A DNA stretch of 64,000 nt from Eggerthella sp. Lineage in GTDB: Bacteria; Actinomycetota; Coriobacteriia; Coriobacteriales; Eggerthellaceae. The first letter of the stretch is position 1; each line of letters starts with the position of its first letter. The stretch lies in assembly GCA_030540085.1 (NCBI GenBank), contig JAUNWY010000002.1:124001-188000 (forward strand). Reading direction: 5' to 3'. This document shows, in pieces, positions 33,384-41,916 of the stretch. The translations under genes and the position numbers were made by a program. The notes under the pieces were generated by a model. The model had not been told where the DNA came from and ran no database searches. It was given only the letters and a program-made list of their open reading frames with translations.

Positions 33384-34316
33384 TTACTCCTCCCCAATGC
33401 CCGTCTGCTCGGAAACAAACGAATTCCACTCATCAAGCGTTCCAAGGCGAACGCGACCAGCACGTTTATCGATTCGGCGGACAAGGCCATTCAGGACGGC
33501 ACCATAGCCAACCTCAACAAACTGGGCTGCACCCTGCCTGATCAATGCCTGTACGCTCTGTTCGAAATGAACGGGGCTTACGACCTGACGAGCCAAACGA
33601 TCGGCGGCCTGACCGATATCGAAAACCTGCGCATCGGTATTGCAGATAACCGAAACCGCAGGCTGCTTCCAAGAAAGCTCGCCGCACTTCTCTCGCACCG
33701 CATTAGCCGCAGAAGCCATAAGCGGGCTATGGAATGCCCCAGCCGTATTCAAGCGGGCACCGCGCTTGCCCAAAGCCTGCCACGCCTTTTCAGCTCGCTC
33801 GATGGCGGCCACATCGCCAGATACCACTACCTGGCCTGGTGCGTTGTAGTTGGCGCATACCAGTATTTCTTCCTGGGCACAGGTATCGCAGATGTCCTGC
33901 GCATCTTCATGAGCGGCACCCAGCAGCGCATACATCGCGCCAGGGCGCTCCTTGCAGGCCTGAGCCATGGAGCGAGCTCGCACATCAAGTAAAGCGAAGC
34001 CGTCCTCATCGCTCAAAGCGCCACTGGCCATAAGGGCGCTGATTTGGCCCAGGGAAAACCCGAGCGCAGCTTCCGCATGAATCCCTCGTGCATCGAGCGC
34101 ATGAGACAAACCAACAGATAGAGCCGCAGCCAGCACTTGGGCGTTATAGGCATCGTTTACCTGTTCGGCACTGCCCTCTCGTGCAAGCGCAGCAACATCA
34201 ACGCCGCACACCTCACTCGCAATCGCAAAGGTTTGTGCAACCTCTGCAATCCCAAGAAGATCAGCACCCATCCCAGGCTTTTGGGCACCTTGTCCCGGAA
34301 ACATGAATACCGTCAT
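33384..34316 (-). CDS. fabD: Malonyl-CoA:ACP transacylase
   Basis: A 310-residue alpha/beta hydrolase-like enzyme that loads malonyl groups onto ACP. It has the oxyanion motif PGQGAQ (7-12), the nucleophile Ser88 and a later AFHSPLM with the catalytic His. The nucleophile elbow reads GFSLGQ rather than the common GHSLGE, a substitution next to the active serine. ATG 34316 lies 2 bp after the fabK stop. Longer upstream starts would overlap fabK heavily. Confidence 0.95.
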   Translation of the reverse strand: MTVFMFPGQGAQKPGMGADLLGIAEVAQTFAIASEVCGVDVAALAREGSAEQVNDAYNAQVLAAALSVGLSHALDARGIHAEAALGFSLGQISALMASGALSDEDGFALLDVRARSMAQACKERPGAMYALLGAAHEDAQDICDTCAQEEILVCANYNAPGQVVVSGDVAAIERAEKAWQALGKRGARLNTAGAFHSPLMASAANAVREKCGELSWKQPAVSVICNTDAQVFDIGQAADRLARQVVSPVHFEQSVQALIRQGAAQFVEVGYGAVLNGLVRRIDKRAGRVRLGTLDEWNSFVSEQTGIGEE

Positions 34317-34318
34317 AT

Positions 34319-35296
34319 TTAGCGCACCTCGGCATTCCATGCACGACAAGCGTTTGCATCCAACATGCGCTGAAGGCCCTCGCCTGCCCACGACTGCGCT
34401 TCAGCCACCAGGTCGTCGATAATTTGAGCAGCGCTTTTCTCGTCATTCACCAGACAGGCAACCTGACCAGCCATCAGCGAACCGTTATCCACATCGCCCG
34501 CAACGGCACGATGAAGGGAACCCGCCAACTCTGATTCAAGAAGGGCAGCGTTCGCAGGATCGGCCTCCAGTTTGCGAACGTTGCGCGCAAATTTGTTCTT
34601 GATACCGCGCACAGGATGACCGCCAGCACGCCCCGTAACAATAGTGTCGGAGTCTTTCGCACCCAAAACCTTCTGCTTGTAGGCGTTATCGATACCGCAT
34701 TCCGTAGCGGTAAGGAAGCGCGTGCCAACCTGAACGCCTTCTGCGCCCAAGGCGACGGCAGCCGCAAAGCCACGGCCGTCTGCAATGCCTCCTGCGGCAA
34801 TAACGGGAATGGAAACGGCATCGCACACCGCAGGGGTGAGCGCCATTGTGGTGAGCTCACCGATATGACCGCCCGCCTCACAGCCCTCAGCCACGACAGC
34901 GTCGGCACCACAGCGCTCCATGCGTCGAGCCAGGGCAGCGGAAGCCACAACAGGAATGACCTTGCATCCTGCTTCTTTCCACATATCGATGTAGTTTCCA
35001 GGATTACCAGCACCCGTGGTTACTACGCGAACCTTCATCTCCGCGGCAAGCTTAGCGAGTTCGGGAGCCTCGGGGTTCATCAGCATAATGTTCATGCCAA
35101 AAGGCTTATCCGTAAGACGGCGAGCTTCTTCGATCTGTTCGCGGACCCAAGAAACGGGAGCGGATCCACAAGCGATAATTCCCAAGCCGCCCGCTTCGCT
35201 TACGGCGGCTGCAAGTTTCGCATCGGCGATCCATGCCATACCGCCCTGGATGATGGGCTGTTCAATACCCAACAGCTCGGTAATACGTGTCTTCAT
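34319..35296 (-). CDS. fabK: FabK-type enoyl-ACP reductase (FMN, NADH)
   Basis: A 325-residue TIM-barrel flavoprotein of the nitronate monooxygenase/FabK family. Landmarks are PIIQGGMAWIAD near the start, GLGIIACGSA, the FMN-site motif EGCEAGGHIG and PVIAAGGIADGRG, and GAEGVQVGTRFL. In this operon it should carry out the last reduction step instead of FabI, implying intrinsic resistance to triclosan-type FabI inhibitors (family knowledge). ATG 35296 is preceded by GAGG. The upstream in-frame ATGs run into the hairpin region. Confidence 0.93.
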   Translation of the reverse strand: MKTRITELLGIEQPIIQGGMAWIADAKLAAAVSEAGGLGIIACGSAPVSWVREQIEEARRLTDKPFGMNIMLMNPEAPELAKLAAEMKVRVVTTGAGNPGNYIDMWKEAGCKVIPVVASAALARRMERCGADAVVAEGCEAGGHIGELTTMALTPAVCDAVSIPVIAAGGIADGRGFAAAVALGAEGVQVGTRFLTATECGIDNAYKQKVLGAKDSDTIVTGRAGGHPVRGIKNKFARNVRKLEADPANAALLESELAGSLHRAVAGDVDNGSLMAGQVACLVNDEKSAAQIIDDLVAEAQSWAGEGLQRMLDANACRAWNAEVR

Positions 35297-35353
35297 ATAC
35301 GTATGCCTCATTTCACTTTGCGCACTTTGCCACACGGGCATTCCTGTCAAAGA

Positions 35354-35463
35354 AGGCGGCCTCTTTGCAAACACTTGAAAGAAGCCGCCTCCTTCGACAG
35401 AGCGAAGGAGGGAGGGGCTGCCAAGGGCAATGCCCCTCCCGAACGCAACCGCATGATATGCGG
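35354..35463 (-). promoter_or_regulatory. Cluster of four hairpins between acpP and fabK
   Basis: Four adjacent hairpins fill the acpP-fabK gap: 35354-35390 (AGGCGGC/GCCGCCT with inner TCTTT/AAAGA), 35391-35408 (CCTTCG/CGAAGG), 35410-35440 (GGGAGGGGC-TGCC with GGCA-at-GCCCCTCCC, 13 bp) and 35449-35463 (CCGCAT/ATGCGG). None has a proper T-run on the minus strand. They look like RNA processing or stabilising elements that would let acpP mRNA accumulate above the enzyme genes. Confidence 0.7.
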
Positions 35464-35472
35464 CAGCGTCGG

Positions 35473-35691
35473 CTACAGAGAATCGATGTACTCCACCAAA
35501 GCGCCAACAGTTTCCAGACCCTCGGGCTCACCGAACTCAATGTCGAGGCGCTCTTCGATATCGCAGATCAGTTCTGCCATATCCAGAGAATCGATACCGA
35601 GTTCGTCAAACGTTGCGCTTTCAACAACCTTTTCCGGTTCGATATCGAGGTTTTCGTTCAGGATTTCCTTCAGAGAATCAATAGTTGCCAT
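35473..35691 (-). CDS. acpP: Acyl carrier protein
   Basis: A 72-residue acidic helical protein with the phosphopantetheine attachment motif GIDSLDMAEL (Ser35). It carries acyl chains through every step of the locus. The ribosome site AGAAAGGAC precedes the ATG. It is the first gene of the fab transcript. The hairpin cluster right after it separates its mRNA from the enzyme genes. Confidence 0.97.
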   Translation of the reverse strand: MATIDSLKEILNENLDIEPEKVVESATFDELGIDSLDMAELICDIEERLDIEFGEPEGLETVGALVEYIDSL

Positions 35692-35783
35692 GTTTATGTC
35701 CTTTCTTTATTCAGCAGCGCCCGTTTGAGGGAGGCTGCCATTCACCAACATCATGCTGTCCGCTTCGTTGTTAACCACATAAG

Positions 35784-35802
35784 CCAAATGCGACGAATTT
35801 GG
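35784..35802. promoter_or_regulatory. Palindrome upstream of acpP, candidate operator
   Basis: CCAAAT (35784-35789) and ATTTGG (35797-35802) are perfect inverted repeats with a 7-nt spacer, 93 bp upstream of acpP and between marR and acpP. A related CAAAT-N6-ATTTG site is at 36454-36469. Binding by the neighbouring MarR protein is inference. Confidence 0.4.
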
Positions 35803-35855
35803 ACGCACTGAGCTACACCTGGATAAGGCGATAACTGAAAAATGTTTATAGAGAG

Positions 35856-36347
35856 TTATGCTTCCGCAGTATTCAGCTGCTTGCTCTCCTTGTCGAAGAA
35901 GTCTTTGATCTTGCCCAAAGCACTGACGAACAGCTCTTCTTCCTCTGGAGTGAGTACAGCCAGGGCACTATCAACCATCTTTTTATGGAAGGACTCGTGA
36001 GCACGGAAGGCCTTACGTCCCTTAGAGGTCAGCTGCACCAGAACCTGACGGCGATCCATTTCACTGCGAGAACGTTCCACAAAGCCCTTGCGCTCAAGCT
36101 TGTTCATGGCAGCCGTAAGGGTCGCCATAGTAACATCGAGACGCGAAGCCACTACTTTCATGGAGTTGATCTCATGCAGACCCACCGCAACAATGGTGTG
36201 CAACTCCGCAATGGAAAGCCCTTCGGTCAGACGATTCTTAAGAGAGCGCTCCTCGATACGAAGAATGGAATTAAACGTATCCGACAGCAACGTGTCGACA
36301 ATCGCCTTGTCACCGCGTTCCTCATCGAGGTTGCCAACGTTTTCCAT
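35856..36347 (-). CDS. MarR-family regulator, FabT-like by context
   Basis: A 163-residue winged-helix regulator. The DNA-binding region includes SMKVVASRLDVTMATLTAAMNKLE and the wing residues DRRQVLVQLTSKG. It lies at the head of the fab operon, the position of FabT in streptococci and lactococci, which represses fab genes with acyl-ACP as corepressor. ATG 36347 follows AAGGAAGTG. The role here is inferred from position. Confidence 0.88.
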   Translation of the reverse strand: MENVGNLDEERGDKAIVDTLLSDTFNSILRIEERSLKNRLTEGLSIAELHTIVAVGLHEINSMKVVASRLDVTMATLTAAMNKLERKGFVERSRSEMDRRQVLVQLTSKGRKAFRAHESFHKKMVDSALAVLTPEEEELFVSALGKIKDFFDKESKQLNTAEA

Positions 36348-36453
36348 GTTCACTTCCTTATCAGATCGAGTGCCCGGCATTCCGAAGCGTTTCCATAATA
36401 CGAGGTATGAAGAGCTGAATCACGCATTCCATCAGCAGTTCAGCCGCAAAAGG

Positions 36454-36469
36454 CAAATAGCCCAATTTG
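36454..36469. promoter_or_regulatory. CAAAT-N6-ATTTG site upstream of marR
   Basis: Inverted half-sites CAAAT and ATTTG, similar to those at 35784-35802, lie between degV and marR about 110 bp before the marR start. A candidate autoregulatory site. Confidence 0.3.
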
Positions 36470-36477
36470 GACCCGCC

Positions 36478-37332
36478 TTAGGATTCAGCAGGCGCGAATG
36501 CGATGCCGAGAGCACCCAGACCCAAATGCGTTGCTACCGTGGCTCCGCAGGGAGAAGACCCCTCGTCAACATACTCCACGCCCGCTTCGTTAAGAGCAGA
36601 CCTCAAGTCCTCAACACCCTGCTCGTTTGCAACGTGGCAGAAACGAATGCGCTGCTTACCCTGCTCTTCGGTACGCCTCTGAGCATTCTGAACATACTGT
36701 TTGATAACACCGCGCATGCCTTTAGCCTTGCCGAAAGCAACCAACACGCCCGTTTCGTTGAAGGTGAAGATGGGCTTGATGTTCAGCAAGCTTGCATTCT
36801 TCACTTGATCAGCCGAAAGACGACCGCCCTTCAGCAGGTTTTCCAGCGTATCGCAGGCAACAAGGAACTGAGTTTCCGGAATAAGGGCTTCGATGGCCGC
36901 CTGGGCTTCGTCAAGCGTTGCCCCAGCGTCACGAAGAGCACAGAGCTGCTTTACCTGCAAAGCTGCCTGAGCGGTACAGCAAGCAGAATCGATAACACGA
37001 ACATCGATGTCTACCTGGCCAGCTGCCGCGCGAGCCGATTCAATCGTGCCGGAAAGCACCCCTGCAATATGGAGAGAGATGATGCCCTCATAACCCTCTT
37101 GCGCAAGGCGCTCGTATGTCTGCACAAAATCAAAAGGCGCTGGCTGGGCGGTTTTAGGAAGCTCAGCTGCCTCGCTCATGCGCTTATAGAATTCTTCGGA
37201 GCTGATTTCTACCTGGTCCTTGAATTCATCTTCGCCGACCAAAATATTAAGGGGAACCATGGTAATGTTCAGTGCTTGATACTCTTCCGCAGACATATCA
37301 AGTGTCGAGTCTACAACGACTGCAAATCCCAC
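36478..37332 (-). CDS. DegV-family fatty acid-binding protein (FakB-like)
   Basis: A 284-residue DegV protein. N-terminal VVVDSTLDMS, SLHIAGVLSGTIESAR (fatty-acid carboxylate site region), VIDSACCTAQ and the later FLVACDTLENLLKGGRLS match the family, whose members hold a fatty acid for phosphorylation by FakA. No fakA is visible here. The GTG start at 37332 has an excellent ribosome site (AAAGGAGAAGGAC). A promoter (37408-37436) and a MarR-like operator (37384-37400) lie upstream, tying it to lipid regulation. Confidence 0.92.
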   Translation of the reverse strand: MGFAVVVDSTLDMSAEEYQALNITMVPLNILVGEDEFKDQVEISSEEFYKRMSEAAELPKTAQPAPFDFVQTYERLAQEGYEGIISLHIAGVLSGTIESARAAAGQVDIDVRVIDSACCTAQAALQVKQLCALRDAGATLDEAQAAIEALIPETQFLVACDTLENLLKGGRLSADQVKNASLLNIKPIFTFNETGVLVAFGKAKGMRGVIKQYVQNAQRRTEEQGKQRIRFCHVANEQGVEDLRSALNEAGVEYVDEGSSPCGATVATHLGLGALGIAFAPAES

Positions 37333-37383
37333 GTCCTTCTCCTTTCCTCAATGCGCATACCGAGTTCATTCATGCACATTTGC

Positions 37384-37400
37384 TTAGTTTGTCTAACTAA
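37384..37400. promoter_or_regulatory. MarR-like operator at the degV promoter
   Basis: TTAGTTTGTCTAACTAA is a 6-bp inverted repeat (TTAGTT/AACTAA) with a 5-nt centre, a form common among MarR operators. It begins 8 bp after the -10 box of the promoter at 37408-37436, where binding would block transcription. Confidence 0.5.
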
Positions 37401-37407
37401 TTTTGAA

Positions 37408-37436
37408 AGGATACGGATCTCCAGCAGGCACGGCAA
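37408..37436 (-). promoter_or_regulatory. Promoter of degV
   Basis: On the minus strand TTGCCG (37436-37431) and TATCCT (37413-37408) are spaced by exactly 17 bp, upstream of the degV start at 37332. Both boxes match consensus at four of six positions. Confidence 0.5.
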
Positions 37437-37477
37437 GCGCATTCATAAGGTCACCACAGATTATCGAGATATGTTGC

Positions 37478-39625
37478 TTAACTTTTTCGGCCGCCGCCAT
37501 ACGAGCTTTTGCGGGCACCGAAAGCACTTCCCTTTCGGGCAGTTTTCTTCAATTCGCCTAAAACTGCCTCTTCGCTTTTACCTTCCATCTGTCCACGCAA
37601 TTGAACGATTTGATCGCGGACCGAAGCAGCGCGCTCAAAATCCATCGCAGCAGAAGCCTCCATCATCTCGTCCTCCAGCGAGGCGATTACACGCAGGATT
37701 TCGCTGCGAGAATAACCTGCCAAATCGGCGTTGACCTCTTGTGCGCTTCGCTTCCCCTCTTCAGATTCGAGGTAATCGGTGATGTCACTTAAGCCCTTCT
37801 TAACGGTTTGGGGCACAATACCATGCTCTTCGTTGTACGCCATCTGAATACTGCGACGGCGACGCGTCTCCTTGATGGCTTGATCCATCGAATCGGTGAT
37901 CTTGTCGGCATACATGATTACCCTGCCATTGGCATTTCGCGCCGCACGACCAATGGTCTGGATCAGAGAACGGTGGTTGCGAAGGAAACCTTCCTTGTCG
38001 GCATCAAGAATAGCCACCAGCGTCACTTCGGGCAGGTCTAGGCCCTCACGCAACAGATTGATGCCTACCAGGACATCAAACTCCCCCTTTCGCAGGTCGC
38101 GTAAGATTTCAACACGTTCCAGTGTGCCGATGTCGGAATGCATATAACGAGCGCGAATGCCCTGATCGAGCAAGTGTTCAGTAAGGTCTTCCGCCATGCG
38201 TTTAGTCAAGGTGGTAATGAGCACGCGCTCTTTGCGCTTAGCGCACTCCTGCGCTTCGTCGATGATGTCGTCGATCTGCGACATGATAGGACGAACGTCA
38301 ATCTCGGGATCAAGCAAACCGGTCGGGCGAATAATCTGCTCAACCTTTGCCTCGCTAACACGTTCCTCATAATCGCCCGGAGTCGCGGAAACATACACGA
38401 ATTGAGGGATTCGAGCTTCAAACTCATCGAAGCGCAAAGGGCGATTATCCAAGCACGATGGCAAACGGAAGCCGTGCTCAGTCAGCGTGATCTTGCGCGA
38501 ACGGTCACCTTCATGCATGCCTCGAATTTGAGGGACGGTAACATGGCTTTCGTCAATGAAGCACAAAAAATCGGTTGGGAAATAATCGATGAGAGTATAA
38601 GGCGGCTCGCCTGGCTCACGCCCATCAAGATGGCGCGAGTAGTTTTCAATGCCCGAACAAAAACCCATGGTCTCAATCATCTCAAGATCATAGGAAGTTC
38701 GCATTTCCAAACGCTGCGCTTCAAGGAGTTTTCCCTCTTCATTGAATTGGGTAAGGCGATCTTGCAATTCATCCTGAATTGTCTTAACTGCGCGCTCCAA
38801 AGCAGGACGCGCAGCAACGTAATGAGAAGCAGGCCAAACAGGTAACGCTTCGAAGGTATTCAGCACTTCACCGGTGACATTGTCGATCTCCGAGATCTCC
38901 TCGATCTCATCACCCCAAAATTCCACGCGAATCGGGTTGTCCGCATAGGGAGGAAACACATCGAGCGCATCGCCACGCACACGGAACGTACCGCGCTTCA
39001 GCTCATAATCGTTACGGTCATACTGGATGTCGATGAGCCTGCGAATGAGCTCGTCGCGATCCTGTTCAACTTCCTTATCCAAGAACACCGCCATGCCTGC
39101 ATAATCCATAGGCGAACCAATACCATAGATGCAGGAAACCGAGGCAACAACGATTACGTCACGACGGGAAAGAAGTTGAGCAGTAGCTGCATGACGCAAC
39201 TTTTCCACTTCCTCATTAATGGAAGCATCCTTTTCGATGAAAGTATCCGTGGTAGGCACATACGCTTCTGGCTGATAGTAATCGTAGTAACTAACGAAAT
39301 ACACCACCGCGTTGTTGGGGAAAAACTCCTTCAGCTCAGCAGCCAACTGCGCCGCAAGCGTTTTATTGGGAGCCAACACAAGGGTTGGTTTTTGGACAGC
39401 CTCAATGGTTTTAGCCATGGTGTAGGTTTTGCCCGAACCCGTCACGCCCAGCAAAGTCTCATAACGCATACCAGATTCGATATTCCGGGCAAGCTGCTCA
39501 ATGGCCTTAGGCTGGTCGCCCGCAGGCTCGTACGGAGAGACAACTTTAAATGGCTGCGTAGCAAGACGAGCAACGGGAAGCTTGCCCTCCATAACGTGAC
39601 CCTCAAGATTGGAAAGATGGCTCAC
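37478..39625 (-). CDS. uvrB: Excinuclease ABC subunit B
   Basis: A 715-residue DNA damage-recognition helicase of nucleotide excision repair. Walker A is GVTGSGKT near residue 45. The beta-hairpin region is [19 protein letters not shown], and later helicase motifs include CFIDESHVT and QTIGRAARN. The C-terminal UVR domain ([22 protein letters not shown], shown in part) binds UvrA/UvrC. The GTG start at 39625 is picked for its AAGGAGG at 5-nt spacing. uvrA and uvrC are not in this window. Confidence 0.97.
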   Translation of the reverse strand: MSHLSNLEGHVMEGKLPVARLATQPFKVVSPYEPAGDQPKAIEQLARNIESGMRYETLLGVTGSGKTYTMAKTIEAVQKPTLVLAPNKTLAAQLAAELKEFFPNNAVVYFVSYYDYYQPEAYVPTTDTFIEKDASINEEVEKLRHAATAQLLSRRDVIVVASVSCIYGIGSPMDYAGMAVFLDKEVEQDRDELIRRLIDIQYDRNDYELKRGTFRVRGDALDVFPPYADNPIRVEFWGDEIEEISEIDNVTGEVLNTFEALPVWPASHYVAARPALERAVKTIQDELQDRLTQFNEEGKLLEAQRLEMRTSYDLEMIETMGFCSGIENYSRHLDGREPGEPPYTLIDYFPTDFLCFIDESHVTVPQIRGMHEGDRSRKITLTEHGFRLPSCLDNRPLRFDEFEARIPQFVYVSATPGDYEERVSEAKVEQIIRPTGLLDPEIDVRPIMSQIDDIIDEAQECAKRKERVLITTLTKRMAEDLTEHLLDQGIRARYMHSDIGTLERVEILRDLRKGEFDVLVGINLLREGLDLPEVTLVAILDADKEGFLRNHRSLIQTIGRAARNANGRVIMYADKITDSMDQAIKETRRRRSIQMAYNEEHGIVPQTVKKGLSDITDYLESEEGKRSAQEVNADLAGYSRSEILRVIASLEDEMMEASAAMDFERAASVRDQIVQLRGQMEGKSEEAVLGELKKTARKGSAFGARKSSYGGGRKS

Positions 39626-39749
39626 TGATGCCTCCTTACTGGCTAACCCGATTATTTGAAGAACAACCCGCTCAGCGTCTATCAGCACATAAGATTAAGT
39701 AAGACAGAAAGCAAGCTGATACCAGGCACCCGTCAAACGGACGCGCTTG

Positions 39750-40352
39750 TCACGCAAGACGCGGTGCAATTTCATGTTCCCACCATAAGGAAATCTGCGA
39801 TTCGAATTCCTCAATAGAACCGTTATTGGTAAACACCACATCAGCAATCGACAGACGCTGCTCTTCAGGAACCTGATTCGCCAAACGATTGCGCGCATCC
39901 TCTTCGGAAAAACCGCGTGACTGCATCAACCGGGCAATGCGAACCTCTGGAGAGGTGGTAACCGCAATGACAATATCGGCTTTCTGGTAAAAGTCATCGC
40001 GCCCATCAAGAATAGCCATTTCGAGCACAACCACCTCATGGCTCTTTCCCAAATCACCAATATGGCGAAGACAGCCCTCATATAAACGCGGTTGAGTAAT
40101 CGAATCCAGCAAAGCGGTATTCTGTGAGCTCGAGAAAGCGCAGGCGGCAAGTTCGGAACGAATAATCTCGCCCTCTGAATCGAAAATCTTATTTCCGAAT
40201 GCTGCTCGAAGCTCGTCCTTCATAGCAGCGTTGTGCAAGTTTTCGTGACCAACCTCATCGGCGTATACCACGCCGGCCCCTTTAGCTTCGAAGAATCGCA
40301 TTAGGGTCGATTTGCCCGATCCTATACCGCCAGTAACAAATATCGTAATCAT
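39750..40352 (-). CDS. coaE: Dephospho-CoA kinase
   Basis: A 200-residue P-loop kinase that phosphorylates dephospho-CoA in the last step of CoA synthesis. It has GGIGSGKST at residues 8-16, VVYADEVGHE and the lid region RIARLMQSRGFSEEDARNRL with the family's NQ motif just after. ATG 40352 has GAGGGG at 7-nt spacing. ATG 40358 is too close to it. It lies downstream of rpsA and its terminator, and upstream of uvrB. Confidence 0.95.
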   Translation of the reverse strand: MITIFVTGGIGSGKSTLMRFFEAKGAGVVYADEVGHENLHNAAMKDELRAAFGNKIFDSEGEIIRSELAACAFSSSQNTALLDSITQPRLYEGCLRHIGDLGKSHEVVVLEMAILDGRDDFYQKADIVIAVTTSPEVRIARLMQSRGFSEEDARNRLANQVPEEQRLSIADVVFTNNGSIEEFESQISLWWEHEIAPRLA

Positions 40353-40423
40353 GCTCATTCCCCTCACCCGAGCACTCATGGTGCTTACAATCGCCGCTCT
40401 TGCCAAATACGTACCGAGCAAAC

Positions 40424-40461
40424 AAACAAAAAGCGGTGGGTGCAAAAGCAACCCACCGCTT
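40424..40461 (-). terminator. Terminator of rpsA
   Basis: AAGCGGTGGGT (40431-40441) and ACCCACCGCTT (40451-40461) pair, with inner TGC/GCA. On the minus strand TTTTTGTTTGTTTG follows. Confidence 0.88.
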
Positions 40462-40488
40462 CATTATCGCATGTTATGCAATGCTGTG

Positions 40489-41643
40489 TTATTCAGCAGC
40501 CTCGGGCTTGGGCTCGGGCTCTGCAACAGCGATCTCGATGCCCAGATCCTCAGCAGCAGCCTTCATGGACAGGGAGATGCGACGACGCTCAACGTTAACG
40601 TCCATAACCTTAACCTTCACAACATCGCCAACCTTGACAACCTGTGCAGGAGAATCGATGTGACGCATAGCCATCTCGGAGATGTGTACAAGACCCTCAA
40701 CGTTTGCGCCGAGCTCGATGAATGCACCGAAGGGAACGATCTTGGTAACCTTGCCGTCAACGATGGTGCCAACGGGATAGGTCTCAACAAGCTTGGTCCA
40801 AGGATCCTCGGTGGTCTGCTTGAGACCCAGGGAGATGCGCTCGCGCTGAAGATCAACGTCGAGAACCTCAACCTCAACCTCTTCGCCAACCTTAACAACC
40901 TCGGAAGGATGGTTTACATGGCTCCAGGAGAGCTCGGAGATGTGGATCAGGCCGTCAATGCCGCCCAGATCAACGAATGCACCGAAGTCAACAATGGAGG
41001 AAACGGTGCCCTTCAGGCGCATGCCCTTAGAGAGCTTCTCGAGGATTTCAGCACGCTCGTTCTTGCGACCCTCTTCGAGGAGAACACGACGGGAAAGAAC
41101 AACGTTGTTGCGGTTGCGATCCATCTCGATAACGCGAGCTTCGATTTCGGTGCCGAGGTATGCGGTGAGATCCTTAACACGACGAAGATCAACAAGAGAA
41201 GCAGGCAGGAAGCCACGGAGACCGATGTCGAGGATCAGGCCGCCTTTGACGACTTCGATAACCTCGCCGGTAACAACTTCGCCAGCCTTGAACTTTTCCT
41301 CAACCTGAATCCAAGCACGCTCGTACTCAGCACGCTTCTTGGAGAGGATGAGACGACCGTCCTTGTCCTCCTTCTGGAGAACCAAGGCCTCGAGCTTATC
41401 GCCCAAAGATACGACCTCAGAAGGATCAGCATCCTTGCGGATAGAAAGCTCGCGGGCAGGAATAACGCCCTCGCTCTTGAATCCGATGTCAACGAGTACC
41501 TCGTCATGCTCGATCTTTACAACAGTGCCGTCGATCAGATCGCCCTCGTCGAAGTCGGTCAGAGTGCCATCGATCATCTTGTTCATCTCTTCGTCAGAGA
41601 TGTCCTGAAAATCAATGACGGACGTGTTCTTGATTTCGGTCAA
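40489..41643 (-). CDS. rpsA: 30S ribosomal protein S1 homologue (four S1 domains)
   Basis: A 384-residue protein with four S1 RNA-binding domains (about 35-105, 120-190, 205-275, 292-362), shorter than the six-domain enterobacterial S1 but typical of Gram-positives. Signature segments are VDIGFKSEGVIP, DFGAFVDLGGIDGLIHISELSW and PFGAFIELGANVEGLVHISEMA. It unfolds mRNA at initiation. The only reasonable start is TTG 41643, with AAAGGGG 8 nt upstream. An unusual start codon fits the translational autocontrol known for S1 genes. An acidic Glu/Pro tail ends the protein. Confidence 0.93.
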   Translation of the reverse strand: MTEIKNTSVIDFQDISDEEMNKMIDGTLTDFDEGDLIDGTVVKIEHDEVLVDIGFKSEGVIPARELSIRKDADPSEVVSLGDKLEALVLQKEDKDGRLILSKKRAEYERAWIQVEEKFKAGEVVTGEVIEVVKGGLILDIGLRGFLPASLVDLRRVKDLTAYLGTEIEARVIEMDRNRNNVVLSRRVLLEEGRKNERAEILEKLSKGMRLKGTVSSIVDFGAFVDLGGIDGLIHISELSWSHVNHPSEVVKVGEEVEVEVLDVDLQRERISLGLKQTTEDPWTKLVETYPVGTIVDGKVTKIVPFGAFIELGANVEGLVHISEMAMRHIDSPAQVVKVGDVVKVKVMDVNVERRRISLSMKAAAEDLGIEIAVAEPEPKPEAAE

Positions 41644-41795
41644 AACGGACCCCTTTCAAAAAAGTATCGGGGACCCTTCGTACGTGTTTGCAGTCAAAAC
41701 ATTAACCATGTATGCCGCGCTTGCCGAACAAGCACCAACAACAAACATGTCTCGGGGGCCTATAATTTCTTGTCTGCCTTTTTACAGACTTGGAA

Positions 41796-41833
41796 AGTAT
41801 AGCATAGGGAGCATCGCACAATACGATGCTCCC
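41796..41833 (-). promoter_or_regulatory. Hairpin overlapping a likely rpsA promoter
   Basis: GGGAGCATCG (41807-41816) and CGATGCTCCC (41824-41833) form a 10-bp stem. Just downstream on the minus strand is TGCTATACT, an extended -10 box (TATACT, 41801-41796). The hairpin lies between serC and rpsA and may both stop serC transcription and sit in the -35 region of the rpsA promoter. No T-run follows it. Confidence 0.5.
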
Positions 41834-41916
41834 CCGCTGATTTAATATATTTTTCGCAGCTGGCACGTTTTGTCGATTATCGGCACGTCCAGCGGCATCT
41901 TGCGTCTTCGCTTTCC

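Noticed and set aside
30875..35691. Polyketide or secondary-metabolite cluster
   Set aside because: All enzymes have standard type II fatty acid synthase motifs and order; no ketosynthase chain-length factor, cyclase or tailoring gene is present.
39626..39749. Additional small gene between uvrB and coaE
   Set aside because: Frames are shorter than 70 residues, overlap neighbours and lack ribosome sites.
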